NCBI RefSeq assembly: GCF_003149475.2
Contig: NZ_QFWV02000008.1
Coordinates: 104,445-137,292, forward strand
DNA from: Oceaniradius stylonematis
GTDB lineage: Bacteria; Pseudomonadota; Alphaproteobacteria; Rhizobiales; Rhizobiaceae
DNA: 32,848 nt
Direction: 5' to 3'
The translations under genes were made by a program, and so were the position numbers. Shown piece by piece: positions 22,774 through 31,096 of the stretch (positions are counted from its first letter, which is position 1; each line of letters opens with the position of its first letter). Under the pieces are notes generated by a model. It saw only the letters and a list, made by a program, of their open reading frames with translations. It had not been told where the DNA came from and ran no database searches.

Positions 22774-24018
22774 TCACGAAAAACGCCCTGCCCGATAGGG
22801 CACGGGATCGAAGTCCGGCGATTGGCCGGTCATCATTGCGGCCACCAGACGGCCCGCAACGGGACCGAGCGTGAAGCCCTGATGGCCATGGCCGAAATTC
22901 AGCCAAAGGCCCGGCAGTCCCGGCGCCTCGCCCATCACCGGCAGCATGTCGGGAAAGACCGGCCGCGCTCCCATCCAGGCTTCGTCGTCGACCGCTTCGT
23001 CCAGATCGAACAGCGCGCGGGCGTGGGGCATCGCCCGGTCCAGTTGCACCGGCGTCGGCGGCGCATCGTGCCGGGCGAACTCGGCGCCCGAGGTCACGCG
23101 CACACCGCGCGCCATCGGCGCCATGACGAATCCATGTTCGTCGTCGACAATGGTGCGCGTCAGATAGCCGTTTCCGGCCGGCGCGTAATGGCGGTGATAG
23201 CCGCGCTTGATGCCCATCGGCAGATTGAGACCGAGCGGCTCGAGCAACGCTTTCGACCAGGGCCCGGCGGCAAGAACGGCGGCCCCGGCCGCAACCGGGC
23301 CATGGTCGGTTTCGACACGCCACCCGTCCCCGTCGCGCCCCAGTCCGGCCACGTTGCGCTCGACGGTTTCGCCGCCGAGCCGTTCGAACAGGCGGGCATA
23401 GGCGCCGGTCAGGGCGCCCGGGTCCGAACAGGTCCACGGGTCTTCATAATGGACGGCGCCGGCCAGCCGGTCGGTCTTCAGATGCGGCTCGAGCGCAGCA
23501 AGCGCCGCTGCGTCGGGCGTCGAGACGGACAGGCCCAACCCTTCAAGCTCGGCCAGTTCGCCGGCAACCGCGCGCAGCGCCGCGTCCGATCGGAACACGC
23601 GCAGCCAGCCCTTTTTCGCGATGAGCTCTTCCGCACCGGCCTCGGCCGCAAGATCGGCATGGGCGTCGAGGCAACCGCCGAAGAGCGGAATGTTGGCTTC
23701 ATAGGTGCGCCGCGCCGATCCGGGATTCGAAGCCCGGAAGTAGCGCCACAGGAACGGCGCGACCGCCGGCAGCGACGACAGGTGATAATGCGCTTCGGTG
23801 CGCCGGTTCAGCGCGTAGGCGATCAGTTTCGAAAGGCTGCGCGGGAACAGGTAGGGGTGAACGCCCTCGCGCTGAATCACGCCGGCATTGCCGAAGCTCG
23901 TCTCCCGGCCCGGCGCCCGGCGGTCGATCAGCACCACATCGGCGCCTCGCCGAGCCAGGGCAATCGCCGTCGAGACGCCGACCATGCCTGCGCCGATGAC
24001 GGCGACGTCGGCCTTCAC
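22774..24018 (-). CDS. FAD-dependent D-amino-acid dehydrogenase/oxidase family protein (DadA-like)
   Basis: A 414-residue DAO-family flavoenzyme. The N-terminal Rossmann motif is VAVIGAGMVGVSTAIALARRG (residues 5-25, glycines 9, 11, 14), followed by the VVLID acidic end of strand 2 and the SFGNAGVI segment typical of DadA-like proteins. The C-terminal FAD-closing motif is LWLNFGHGHQGFTLGPVAGRLVA. It oxidises an amine or D-amino acid; the substrate cannot be told. The start is GTG 24018 with a weak ribosome site. It may be part of the long minus-strand transcript from cobP, or independently expressed. Confidence 0.9.
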   Translation of the reverse strand: MKADVAVIGAGMVGVSTAIALARRGADVVLIDRRAPGRETSFGNAGVIQREGVHPYLFPRSLSKLIAYALNRRTEAHYHLSSLPAVAPFLWRYFRASNPGSARRTYEANIPLFGGCLDAHADLAAEAGAEELIAKKGWLRVFRSDAALRAVAGELAELEGLGLSVSTPDAAALAALEPHLKTDRLAGAVHYEDPWTCSDPGALTGAYARLFERLGGETVERNVAGLGRDGDGWRVETDHGPVAAGAAVLAAGPWSKALLEPLGLNLPMGIKRGYHRHYAPAGNGYLTRTIVDDEHGFVMAPMARGVRVTSGAEFARHDAPPTPVQLDRAMPHARALFDLDEAVDDEAWMGARPVFPDMLPVMGEAPGLPGLWLNFGHGHQGFTLGPVAGRLVAAMMTGQSPDFDPVPYRAGRFS

Positions 24019-24048
24019 GACACGACTACCGGGTGATGATTGTGCAAA

Positions 24049-24270
24049 TCAGTTGGCGCCCGCAGATGTTCGGCCCGCCTCGTCCGGACCCTGCTCCAAA
24101 ACACGCAATATGTCGTCACGCGTCGACGCATCGTCCACCGGCATGCCGAGAAGCTTCATGCCCCGCAACAATTGCTGGCGCGACAATTGCTGCGCCAATC
24201 CCGGCGTCAAAAGGACATGTCTGATCGACTTGCGCGAACTTGTCTTCTCAGCCACAGCGTTTTCCATCAT
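24049..24270 (-). CDS. Small hypothetical protein (73 aa)
   Basis: A short, charged, probably helical protein (HVLLTPGLAQQLSRQQLLRGMKLLGMP in the middle) without a signal or membrane segment. I do not recognise a family. It is coupled to the membrane protein upstream by an ATGA overlap (24270-24267), so the two are probably made together. The coding frame has the regional third-position bias except at its AT-richer 5' end. Confidence 0.65.
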   Translation of the reverse strand: MMENAVAEKTSSRKSIRHVLLTPGLAQQLSRQQLLRGMKLLGMPVDDASTRDDILRVLEQGPDEAGRTSAGAN

Positions 24271-24758
24271 TCACCCTGCTGTTCTTCGGGCGGCCCGTTG
24301 AAACCAAGGTCCGTACTAAAATAGGTGTCGTAGATCGCATTGACAAGTTCGGGATACCCGCCCGGCAATTGCTCAAGACGCAACTCATCGATGATAAGGT
24401 CGAGATAGCGGACGCCTGCCGTCACCGACGCGCTGTTGGGTTGCCCGTCCGGCCCGCTTGCAAGGATAAGGTCGAGTGCCTCCTTGTAGCGCTGCAAATA
24501 CCACCGGCGCAATTCGTTCAAGCGTCGTTCCTCGGCGATGGCCCGCGAACGATCGGCAATCGTGGCGCGCCATATGGCAAGCGCGAATCCGCCGACCGCG
24601 GTCGCGATCAGGGCAAATGTCCGCACATGATCGAGCGTCACGTCCGGAAGCGCCGTCAGGCCCGCAAGCACGCCGATACAAATGGCAATGACGAGCATGA
24701 TCATTGCGATCACGAACTCGACCCAATATCGGTCTGCCGAGCCCGAAGGCCGGGCCAT
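24267..24758 (-). CDS. Two-helix membrane protein with cytoplasmic helical domain, unknown function
   Basis: From ATG 24758 (MARPSGSADRYW) the protein has 163 residues: two hydrophobic helices (FVIAMIMLVIAICIGVLAGL and FALIATAVGGFALAIW), then a charged helical cytoplasmic domain (RRLNELRRWYLQRYKEALDLI). That domain resembles the region N-terminal to pentapeptide or other effector domains in membrane proteins, where it is followed by a RLGALYALE-type motif; here the related VRYLDLIIDE is seen. A GTG at 24788 would add ten residues and overlap the cobO stop. The function is unknown. Confidence 0.7.
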   Translation of the reverse strand: MARPSGSADRYWVEFVIAMIMLVIAICIGVLAGLTALPDVTLDHVRTFALIATAVGGFALAIWRATIADRSRAIAEERRLNELRRWYLQRYKEALDLILASGPDGQPNSASVTAGVRYLDLIIDELRLEQLPGGYPELVNAIYDTYFSTDLGFNGPPEEQQGE

Positions 24759-24781
24759 GCGTCCGGCGGGATCGACCAAGC

Positions 24782-25414
24782 CTACCACTCCACCCCGATC
24801 TGCGCTTTGACGCCGGAGCGGAACGGATGCTTGACCAGTTCCATTTCGGTGACGAGGTCGGCGAGATCGATCAGCTCGTCCTTGGCGTTGCGCCCGGTCA
24901 GAACGACATGGGTCATGGGCGGCTTTTCCTCCCGCAGGAACTCGACCACCTCCTCAACCGGCACATAGTCATAGCGCATGGCGATGTTGATCTCGTCGAG
25001 CAGCACCATCTTGTTGTCCGGATCGCGGATCAGCTCCTTCGCCTTCTTCCAGGCCGCGCGCGCCATCTCGATGTCGCGCTTCTTGTCCTGGGTTTCCCAG
25101 GTGAACCCCTCGCCCATCGTGTAAAATTCGCACAGATCGCCGAAATGGCGACCGATCAGGTCGCGCTCGCCGGTCTCCATGCCGCCCTTTATGAACTGGA
25201 CCACCGCGCATTTACGGCCATGGGCGATGTGCCGGAAGATCATGCCGAAGGCCGCCGTCGACTTGCCCTTGCCCTTGCCGGTATGGACGATGACCAGCCC
25301 CTTCTCGTCGGTCTTGGTGGCCATGATCTTGTCGCGCGCCGCCTTCTTCTTGGCCATCTTGGCATTATGGCGGACAGCATCGTCCTCGTGATCGTCAACC
25401 TGGTTCATGGTCAC
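24782..25414 (-). CDS. cobO: Cob(I)yrinic acid a,c-diamide adenosyltransferase CobO
   Basis: A 210-residue CobA/CobO-type adenosyltransferase. The P-loop HTGKGKGKSTAAFGM (44-58), VVQFIKGGMETGE and VLLDEINIAM are family hallmarks; KKKAARDKIM precedes the core as in rhizobial proteins. It transfers the adenosyl group of ATP to Co(I) of the corrinoid. GTG 25414 overlaps the stop of the GFA gene (GTGA); ATG 25408 two codons later is an equally possible start. A GAGG ribosome site serves either. Confidence 0.95.
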   Translation of the reverse strand: MTMNQVDDHEDDAVRHNAKMAKKKAARDKIMATKTDEKGLVIVHTGKGKGKSTAAFGMIFRHIAHGRKCAVVQFIKGGMETGERDLIGRHFGDLCEFYTMGEGFTWETQDKKRDIEMARAAWKKAKELIRDPDNKMVLLDEINIAMRYDYVPVEEVVEFLREEKPPMTHVVLTGRNAKDELIDLADLVTEMELVKHPFRSGVKAQIGVEW

Positions 25415-25803
25415 TCATCCTCGTGCTTGGGCAAGTCGTCGACCACATTCAGCCATGCAACGCGTTCGTTCCAGAAATCGTGCCGCCCGGCCACGAAATC
25501 GGAATGGTCGTCGAGGCTGGTGGAGTACAGATGGACTTCCCCGGGCTTGCCGTCCCATTCATAGGCAACAGGCGAGCCGCAGGTCCGGCAGAACCGGCGC
25601 ATGACGTTGGGCGACGAGCGATAGGCGCCCGGCTCGTCGCCGGTGAAAGAAAACCCGTCCCTTGGAACGGCGAAAAAGCTGGTGACCGGCGACGACGTCG
25701 CGCGCCGGCAGCTCTCGCAATGACAATGCCCCGTCCAGATGATCTCGCCGGCAAAGGCGTAGCGCACCGCGCCGCAAAGGCAGCGTCCCGTCTTGCTTGT
25801 CAT
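25411..25803 (-). CDS. GFA-family zinc protein (glutathione-dependent formaldehyde-activating enzyme-like)
   Basis: A 130-residue protein with the GFA zinc ligands: CLCGAVRY (residues 8-15), CHCESCRR (about 27-34) and FCRTCGSPV (about 71-79). The family has the Mss4-like fold; most members do not have a proven formaldehyde-glutathione activity. It sits between cobN and cobO with ATGA and GTGA overlaps on either side, so it is translated with cobalamin enzymes. Whether it takes part in the pathway or merely hitchhikes is unknown. Confidence 0.9.
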   Translation of the reverse strand: MTSKTGRCLCGAVRYAFAGEIIWTGHCHCESCRRATSSPVTSFFAVPRDGFSFTGDEPGAYRSSPNVMRRFCRTCGSPVAYEWDGKPGEVHLYSTSLDDHSDFVAGRHDFWNERVAWLNVVDDLPKHEDE

Positions 25804-28800
25804 GGCGTCACGGTTCCTCCGGCGAGAGCCTCAAGATCAAACTGCGCCGAATTGGACTTCGGTGTCCACAGGCCCCGTGCAATCGCTTCGGCGAGGCGGT
25901 TGGCCATCTCGGCCAGCGCATCGGGGTTCTTGTCCGCAATGAAGCTGCGCACCTCGTCGTCGACCAGATAGGCCTGGTAGACGGCGTCGAAATGATGGTC
26001 GCGAACCGCGCCAGTTGTGGCCGCAAAGGCGAACATGTAATCGACCGTCGCCGCCATCTCGAACGCGCCCTTGTAGCCGTGGCGCATCACGCCGGCGATC
26101 CATTTGGGATTGACGACGCGGGCGCGCACCACCCGGCCGATCTCGTCTTCAAGGGTACGGATGACCGGGCGCTCGGGCCGGGAATGGTCGTTGTGATAGA
26201 CCGCCGGGCGACTGCCCGTCAGTGTCTCGACAGCCGCTGTCATGCCGCCCTCGAACTGGTAGTAATCGTCTGAATCCAGCAGATCGTGCTCGCGATTGTC
26301 CTGATTCTGGACGACAGCCTCGAGCGACGACAGGCGCGTTTCGAAAAGGCCGCGCTCGCGCGCTCCTTCCGCCCCGGCGCCATAGGCATAAGAGCCCCAG
26401 ACCAGATAGGCTTCTGCCAGGTCGGCCTTGTCGTTCCAGCCCTTTTCGTCGATCAGCGCCTGCAGCCCCGCGCCGTAGGCGCCGGGCCTGGAGCCGAACA
26501 CGCGAAAGCCCGCGCGGCGGTCCGCTTCCGCGTCGGTGATGCCCTCCGCAACCAGTTTTGCGCGTTCTGCCCGCATCCGCGCTCCGATCGGATTATCGGC
26601 TTCGTCTTCGCCGAGCGCGCCCACAGCGCGCACGGCCTTGTCGAAAAGCGCGATCTGGTCGGGAAAGGCATCGCGGAAGAAACCGGAAATGCGCAGCGTG
26701 ACATCGACGCGCGGCCGGCCGAGCGTTGCCAGCGGGATGATCTCGTAGCCGGTCACGCGCCGCGACGCACCGTCCCAGACCGGCTTGGCGCCGATCAGCG
26801 CCAACGCCTGGGCGATGTCGTCGCCGCCCGTGCGCATGTTCGAGGTGCCCCATGCGGTGAGCCCCAGCGACGTGGGCCACTCGCCATGGTCCTGCACGTG
26901 GCGCGTAACCAGAAGGTCGGCGGACTTGCGGCCCAGTTCCCACGCGGTTTCCGTGGGGACGGCGCGGCTGTCGACGGAAAAGAAGTTGCGGCCTGTCGGC
27001 AAGACGTCCGGCCGCCCGCGCGTCGGCGCGCCGGACGGGCCGGGCGCGACGAAACGTCCGTCGAGCGCGGTCAGCATGCCCTCGATCTCGGCCGGCCCGC
27101 AGGCGGTGACCGAAGGTTGCAGCGCAAAACGTACATGGTCGAGGGCACCGCGCGTCCGTGCCCAATCGGCGGGGCAGTCGATCTCGCCTCCGACCAGCTT
27201 CGCGGCGAGCAGCTCGATCCGCTCCACCGTGTCGCCATTGGTCCGCCATGCATCGTCGGACAGCGTTCGCATGACGTCGGGCCTCGGACCGGTCCAAGGC
27301 TCGCCCATGGCGCAATCGAGCGGGTCGAAGGTCGCCGCTTCCACCTCCCCCTTGAGGGGAGGTCGGCGAGCCGCAGGCGAGCCGGGTGGGGGTTTGCCAC
27401 CGATTTTACGCCCACCCGGATCAGCGTCGCTGCGCTCGCTTCTCCGACCTCCCCTCAAGGGGGAGGTTTGGGGCGAACGCACCAGATCCGCATCGGCCGC
27501 GATCGCCCGATGAAGGCTGTCCTGATCGGCCGATGGGACCCTTGCCAGCGCCACGGTCAGATCGGTCAGAAGCCGGCCTTCCGGCGCTTTGCCGAAGACA
27601 TGCAGCCCGTCGCGAATCTGCATCTCTTTCAGATCGCACAGATAGGCGTCGAGCTTTTCGAGCGCCGCATCGTCGGTCTCATCCGCCCCGATGCCCGCGT
27701 CATGGTCGAGCCCGATGTCACGCACGAGATCGAGAATGCGCGTCTTCAACAGCCGCAGCCGGCGCGGATCGTTGCCCGCCGCCTCGTAATATTCGTCGAC
27801 CAGCGCTTCGAGGTCCTTGAGCGGACCGTAGCTCTCGGCACGTGTCAAAGGCGGGGTCAGATGATCGATGATCACCGCCGATGTCCGGCGCTTGGCCTGG
27901 CTCCCCTCGCCCGGATCGTTGACGATGAACGGATAGATGTGCGGCACGGGGCCGAGTGCCGCTTCCGGAAAACAGGTCTGCGACAGTGCCAGCGCCTTGC
28001 CCGGCAGCCATTCCAGATTGCCATGCTTGCCCATATGGGCGATGGCATGGACACCGGCCTGCCGGCGCAGGAAGGCGTAAAATGCCAGATAACCGTGCGG
28101 CGGCACGAGATCGGGCGAGTGGTAGTTTTCCTTGGGATCGATATTGTAGCCGCGCGCCGGCTGGATGCCGACAAACGCATTGCCCAAGCGGGTCAGGGGC
28201 AGCGCGAATTCTCCGTCCACAAAGAACGGATCGTCCTCCGGCGCGCCCCAGCGCTCAGTGACTTGAATCTGATTCTCAACCGGAAGCGTTTCGAAGAAGG
28301 TCTTGTATTCGCTCAAGGAAATCGTGTCGCCGACCTCCCGGCCTTCCGTTGCCGCATTGGTCGGCCCGGCCTTGAGATGGTCGATCAGCGCATCGCCATC
28401 GGCGGGAAAATCGCCGACATCGTAACCCGCCCCTTTCATCGCCCTGAGCACTTCCACCGTGCCCGCCGGCGTATCGAGGCCGACACCGTTGGCAAGCCGG
28501 CCGTCCCGGTTGGGATAGTTGGCGAGCACCAGCGCGACGCGCCGTTCGGCCGGCTGCGTGCGCCTGAGCCGCGCCCAGTTGGCGGCAAGATCGGCGACGA
28601 AACCGACCCTGTCGGCGACCGGCCTGTGCCGGACGACGTTGCATTGCGTCGCCTCGTCGAACGTCTCGGCGGCCTTGAACGCCACTGCCCGCGACAGGAC
28701 GCGGCCATCGACTTCGGGCAGCGCGACATTCATGGCCAGATCCCGTGCGCCAAGCCCCTGGCTGGACTCGGTCCAAGTCTCTGCGGAACCGCCCGCCAGC

Positions 28801-29846
28801 ACCGCCTGCAGCACGGGAGCGCCGGTCGCTTCGAGAACGGTCGGCACCCGCTGCGCGCCCGGCGTCGAGACTGCAAAACCGGTCATGTTGACGACGATGT
28901 CCGGCGGGTCTGTCTCGAACAGCCGCGCGACCGTTGCCGCCGACACCTCGTCCTTGAGGCTGGACACGAAGATCGGCGTCACCGCCATGCCGCGTGCCGC
29001 AAGCGCCTCGGCCATCGCTTCGACCGGCGCCGTCTGGCCGGACTGGACCAGCGCCCGGTAGAAGATGATGGCGGCGCGGCCCTGCACGCTTTTTTGGGGA
29101 GGATCGACGCGCGGCGTCGGGTCGGACATCGCTTCGAAGCCACCCCCCTCTGTCCCTTCGGGACATCTCCCCCACATGGGGGGAGAACGAGGACCTGCCT
29201 CGACTTCAGTGTTTTGCCCGACGATGCGTGAGCCGACCGACGATGAAGCGAACCCACTCTCCCCCCTTGTGGGGGAGATGTTGGCGAAGTCAACAGAGGG
29301 GGGTATGTCCAACACCCCTGCCTTCAATAGCGGCACAGCCTCGGTGGCGACCGCGCGCCCCGCGACCAGATCGTGGCAGGCATCGAGAAACCCGCGCGCA
29401 TTGGCCGGGCCGCCTTCGCGCAGCAGCGCCCAGAGCCGTGTCCGGTCCTGGGCACCCACCGTGCAATAGGGATCGAGCTGCGGGTCGGGGCGGTCGTCGC
29501 CAGGCAACAGCGCCAGCGCGAAGCCGTGCCGGTCCGCCGCCGCACGCAGCGCTTCGACCGCATAGCCCCAATAGGATTGCCCGCCCAGAAGCCGCGCAAC
29601 GACCAATCTGGCATGCCGGCCGGTGCGCTCGATCCACGTGTCGACGCTCATTGCATGGCGAAGCTGCATCAGATTGACGAGGCGCAGCGACGATGCGCCG
29701 CCGCGCGCGGCATGAGCCGCCGCAAGGCTCGCAAGCTCCGTGTCCGCCGCCGACAGGACGCAGATGTCGCCGGGCGTCTGGCCGAGATCGACCGCTTCGT
29801 CCTCGCCCTCGCCGACCGAACCCTTCTGTGCCAGCAGCAGATGCAT
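25800..29846 (-). CDS. cobN: Cobaltochelatase large subunit CobN, interrupted in frame by two palindromic repeats
   Basis: A 1348-residue CobN/BchH-family protein that, with CobS and CobT (not in the window), inserts Co2+ into hydrogenobyrinic acid a,c-diamide. The family hallmark HMGKHGNLEWLPGK lies at about residue 600; RGYNIDPKENYHSPDLVPPHGY (split) and SGFFRDAFPDQIALFD are further conserved pieces. The frame is open throughout but contains two inserts of low-complexity Arg/Pro/Gly/Ser sequence: about residues 181-235 (repeat family B) and exactly residues 794-835 (repeat family A). Without them the length approaches the usual ~1250-1275. ATG 29846 follows the intergenic repeat; the ribosome site is a distant GGGGG. 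The stop overlaps the GFA start (ATGA). Confidence 0.94.
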   Translation of the reverse strand: MHLLLAQKGSVGEGEDEAVDLGQTPGDICVLSAADTELASLAAAHAARGGASSLRLVNLMQLRHAMSVDTWIERTGRHARLVVARLLGGQSYWGYAVEALRAAADRHGFALALLPGDDRPDPQLDPYCTVGAQDRTRLWALLREGGPANARGFLDACHDLVAGRAVATEAVPLLKAGVLDIPPSVDFANISPTRGESGFASSSVGSRIVGQNTEVEAGPRSPPMWGRCPEGTEGGGFEAMSDPTPRVDPPQKSVQGRAAIIFYRALVQSGQTAPVEAMAEALAARGMAVTPIFVSSLKDEVSAATVARLFETDPPDIVVNMTGFAVSTPGAQRVPTVLEATGAPVLQAVLAGGSAETWTESSQGLGARDLAMNVALPEVDGRVLSRAVAFKAAETFDEATQCNVVRHRPVADRVGFVADLAANWARLRRTQPAERRVALVLANYPNRDGRLANGVGLDTPAGTVEVLRAMKGAGYDVGDFPADGDALIDHLKAGPTNAATEGREVGDTISLSEYKTFFETLPVENQIQVTERWGAPEDDPFFVDGEFALPLTRLGNAFVGIQPARGYNIDPKENYHSPDLVPPHGYLAFYAFLRRQAGVHAIAHMGKHGNLEWLPGKALALSQTCFPEAALGPVPHIYPFIVNDPGEGSQAKRRTSAVIIDHLTPPLTRAESYGPLKDLEALVDEYYEAAGNDPRRLRLLKTRILDLVRDIGLDHDAGIGADETDDAALEKLDAYLCDLKEMQIRDGLHVFGKAPEGRLLTDLTVALARVPSADQDSLHRAIAADADLVRSPQTSPLRGGRRSERSDADPGGRKIGGKPPPGSPAARRPPLKGEVEAATFDPLDCAMGEPWTGPRPDVMRTLSDDAWRTNGDTVERIELLAAKLVGGEIDCPADWARTRGALDHVRFALQPSVTACGPAEIEGMLTALDGRFVAPGPSGAPTRGRPDVLPTGRNFFSVDSRAVPTETAWELGRKSADLLVTRHVQDHGEWPTSLGLTAWGTSNMRTGGDDIAQALALIGAKPVWDGASRRVTGYEIIPLATLGRPRVDVTLRISGFFRDAFPDQIALFDKAVRAVGALGEDEADNPIGARMRAERAKLVAEGITDAEADRRAGFRVFGSRPGAYGAGLQALIDEKGWNDKADLAEAYLVWGSYAYGAGAEGARERGLFETRLSSLEAVVQNQDNREHDLLDSDDYYQFEGGMTAAVETLTGSRPAVYHNDHSRPERPVIRTLEDEIGRVVRARVVNPKWIAGVMRHGYKGAFEMAATVDYMFAFAATTGAVRDHHFDAVYQAYLVDDEVRSFIADKNPDALAEMANRLAEAIARGLWTPKSNSAQFDLEALAGGTVTP
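27342..27467. repeat. Palindromic repeat, family A, copy 2, in frame within cobN
   Basis: 126 bases (exactly 42 codons) bounded by inverted arms 27342-27366 and 27444-27467 that match copy 1 (6889-7033) base for base over at least 24 positions. The inner CCGGGTGGG...CCCACCCGG pair is also conserved. Its right edge falls exactly on a cobN codon boundary, encoding residues 794-835 starting TSPLRGGRRSERSDADPGG. The length is a multiple of three and no stop is introduced, so the host protein stays open. Confidence 0.93.
29142..29304. repeat. Palindromic repeat, family B, copy 1, in frame within cobN
   Basis: About 163 bases with inverted ends: ACCCCCCTCTGT (29142-29153) pairs with ACAGAGGGGGGT (29293-29304). 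Inside each end is a hairpin of the type CATCTCCCCC-ACA-GGGGGGAGA (left near 29164-29186, right near 29256-29280, inverted). It encodes CobN residues of roughly 181-235, including ISPTRGE and SPPMWGRCPEGTEGGG. The same pattern occurs upstream of cobN at 29872-30000. The exact insertion ends are uncertain by a few bases. Confidence 0.88.
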
Positions 29847-29871
29847 TCAGCCATGCACCCCCGATAGCATC

Positions 29872-30000
29872 CACACCCCCCTTTGTCGGCCATGCCGACA
29901 TCTCCCCCACAAGGGGGGAGAGTGGATGCCAAACCGAGCCGCTTGCGCCTGCTCTCCCCCCTCGTGGGGGAGATGTCCCGGAGGGACAGAGGGCGGTGTG
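29872..30000. repeat. Palindromic repeat, family B, copy 2, between cobW and cobN
   Basis: 129 bases filling nearly the whole cobW-cobN gap. The left end CACACCCCCCTTTGTC and right end GACAGAGGGCGGTGTG are imperfect inverted repeats. Inside, CATCTCCCCCACAAGGGGGGAGAG (29899-29922 region) and its inverse at about 29952-29976 form hairpins. It begins 25 bases upstream of the cobN ATG and ends 13 bases from the cobW stop, so it will be transcribed and folded in the cobW-cobN mRNA and may set their relative expression. Confidence 0.9.
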
Positions 30001-30013
30001 CCAAAAACCCTGG

Positions 30014-31093
30014 TCACTCGGCCGCCGCCACGGTTGGCAGCGTCGCCGCCGCAATCGCCGCTTCGATCGCGGATCGCTCCATGCCGTGCAGGCCGATGAC
30101 GACCAGCCGCGTTGACGGCGTTTCGTCCGGCGCCCAGGGCCGGTCGAAATAGGTGTCGATGCGCCCGCCGACCGCTTGGATGACCAGCCGCATCGGTTTG
30201 CCCGGCACGGCGCAAAAGCCCTTGAGGCGCAAAATGTCATGATCGGCGATCACGCTTTTCAGCCCGCCGACGAACCCCTCCGGATTGCCCACCGCGCCGG
30301 TCTCGACGACGAAACTGTCGAAATCGTCGTGATCATGATCGTGCGCGTGACCGTCCGCATGGTGCATCTCATGATGCGATTTGCGCATGCCGATATGATC
30401 CTCGGCCGCCGCCCCAAGGCCGAGCAGCACCGCGACCGGCAGATCGCCGTGGCTCGCATGGATCACCTTGAGCGGCCGGTCGACCTGTCCGGCCACGTTT
30501 GAGCGCACCGCCTCGAGACGCGCTTCATCCACGAGGTCCGCCTTGTTGAGCACCACCATGTCGGCGGCGCGGATCTGGTCTTCGAACAGTTCCTCAAGCG
30601 GGCTTTCATGATCGAGGCTGTCATCGGCGGCGCGCTGCGCATCGAGCGCGTCATGGTCGCTCGCAAAGCGCCCTTCGGCGACGGCGGCCGCATCGATCAC
30701 GGTCACCACGCCGTCGACGGTCACCTGCGTCTTGATGTCCGGCCAGTTGAAGGCCGCCACCAGCGGCTGCGGCAGCGCCAGCCCGGACGTCTCGATGACG
30801 ATATGGTCGGGCCTCTGCTCGCGTTCGAGCAGCGCGGTCATGGTCGGCACGAAATCGTCGGCCACCGTGCAGCAGATGCAGCCATTGGTGAGTTCGACAA
30901 TGTCGTCCTCGGTGCAGGTTTCGATGCCGCAGCCTTTCAGCACGTCGCCATCGACGCCCAGATCGCCGAACTCGTTGATGATCAGCGCGATCCGCTTGCC
31001 GCCGGCATTCTGCAGCATGTTGCGGATCATCGTCGTCTTGCCGGCGCCCAGAAATCCGGTGATCACCGTGGCCGGTATCTTCGCGTTGAGCAT
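30014..31093 (-). CDS. cobW: Cobalamin-cluster GTPase/metallochaperone CobW
   Basis: A 359-residue G3E-family P-loop GTPase: Walker A TGFLGAGKTT (12-21), the metal-binding CxCC motif NGCICC (70-75), IETSGLALPQP (100-110) and NKAD (183-186), then the CobW C-terminal domain. A histidine-rich loop (HHEMHHADGHAHDHDHDD, 240-257) separates the two halves. CobW is thought to deliver cobalt to the chelatase, which fits its place directly before cobN. It follows cobP by 3 bases. Confidence 0.95.
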   Translation of the reverse strand: MLNAKIPATVITGFLGAGKTTMIRNMLQNAGGKRIALIINEFGDLGVDGDVLKGCGIETCTEDDIVELTNGCICCTVADDFVPTMTALLEREQRPDHIVIETSGLALPQPLVAAFNWPDIKTQVTVDGVVTVIDAAAVAEGRFASDHDALDAQRAADDSLDHESPLEELFEDQIRAADMVVLNKADLVDEARLEAVRSNVAGQVDRPLKVIHASHGDLPVAVLLGLGAAAEDHIGMRKSHHEMHHADGHAHDHDHDDFDSFVVETGAVGNPEGFVGGLKSVIADHDILRLKGFCAVPGKPMRLVIQAVGGRIDTYFDRPWAPDETPSTRLVVIGLHGMERSAIEAAIAAATLPTVAAAE

Positions 31094-31096
31094 GTC

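Noticed and set aside
26286-29231. 981-codon open frame on the plus strand across cobN
   Set aside because: It is antisense to cobN, Arg/Gly/Ala-rich without recognisable motifs, and arises from the high third-position G/C of the real gene.
6889-30000. The palindromic repeats as insertion sequences or a CRISPR array
   Set aside because: They are 126-163 bases, carry no transposase or regular spacers, and no target duplication could be shown, so they are reported as palindromic repeats only.
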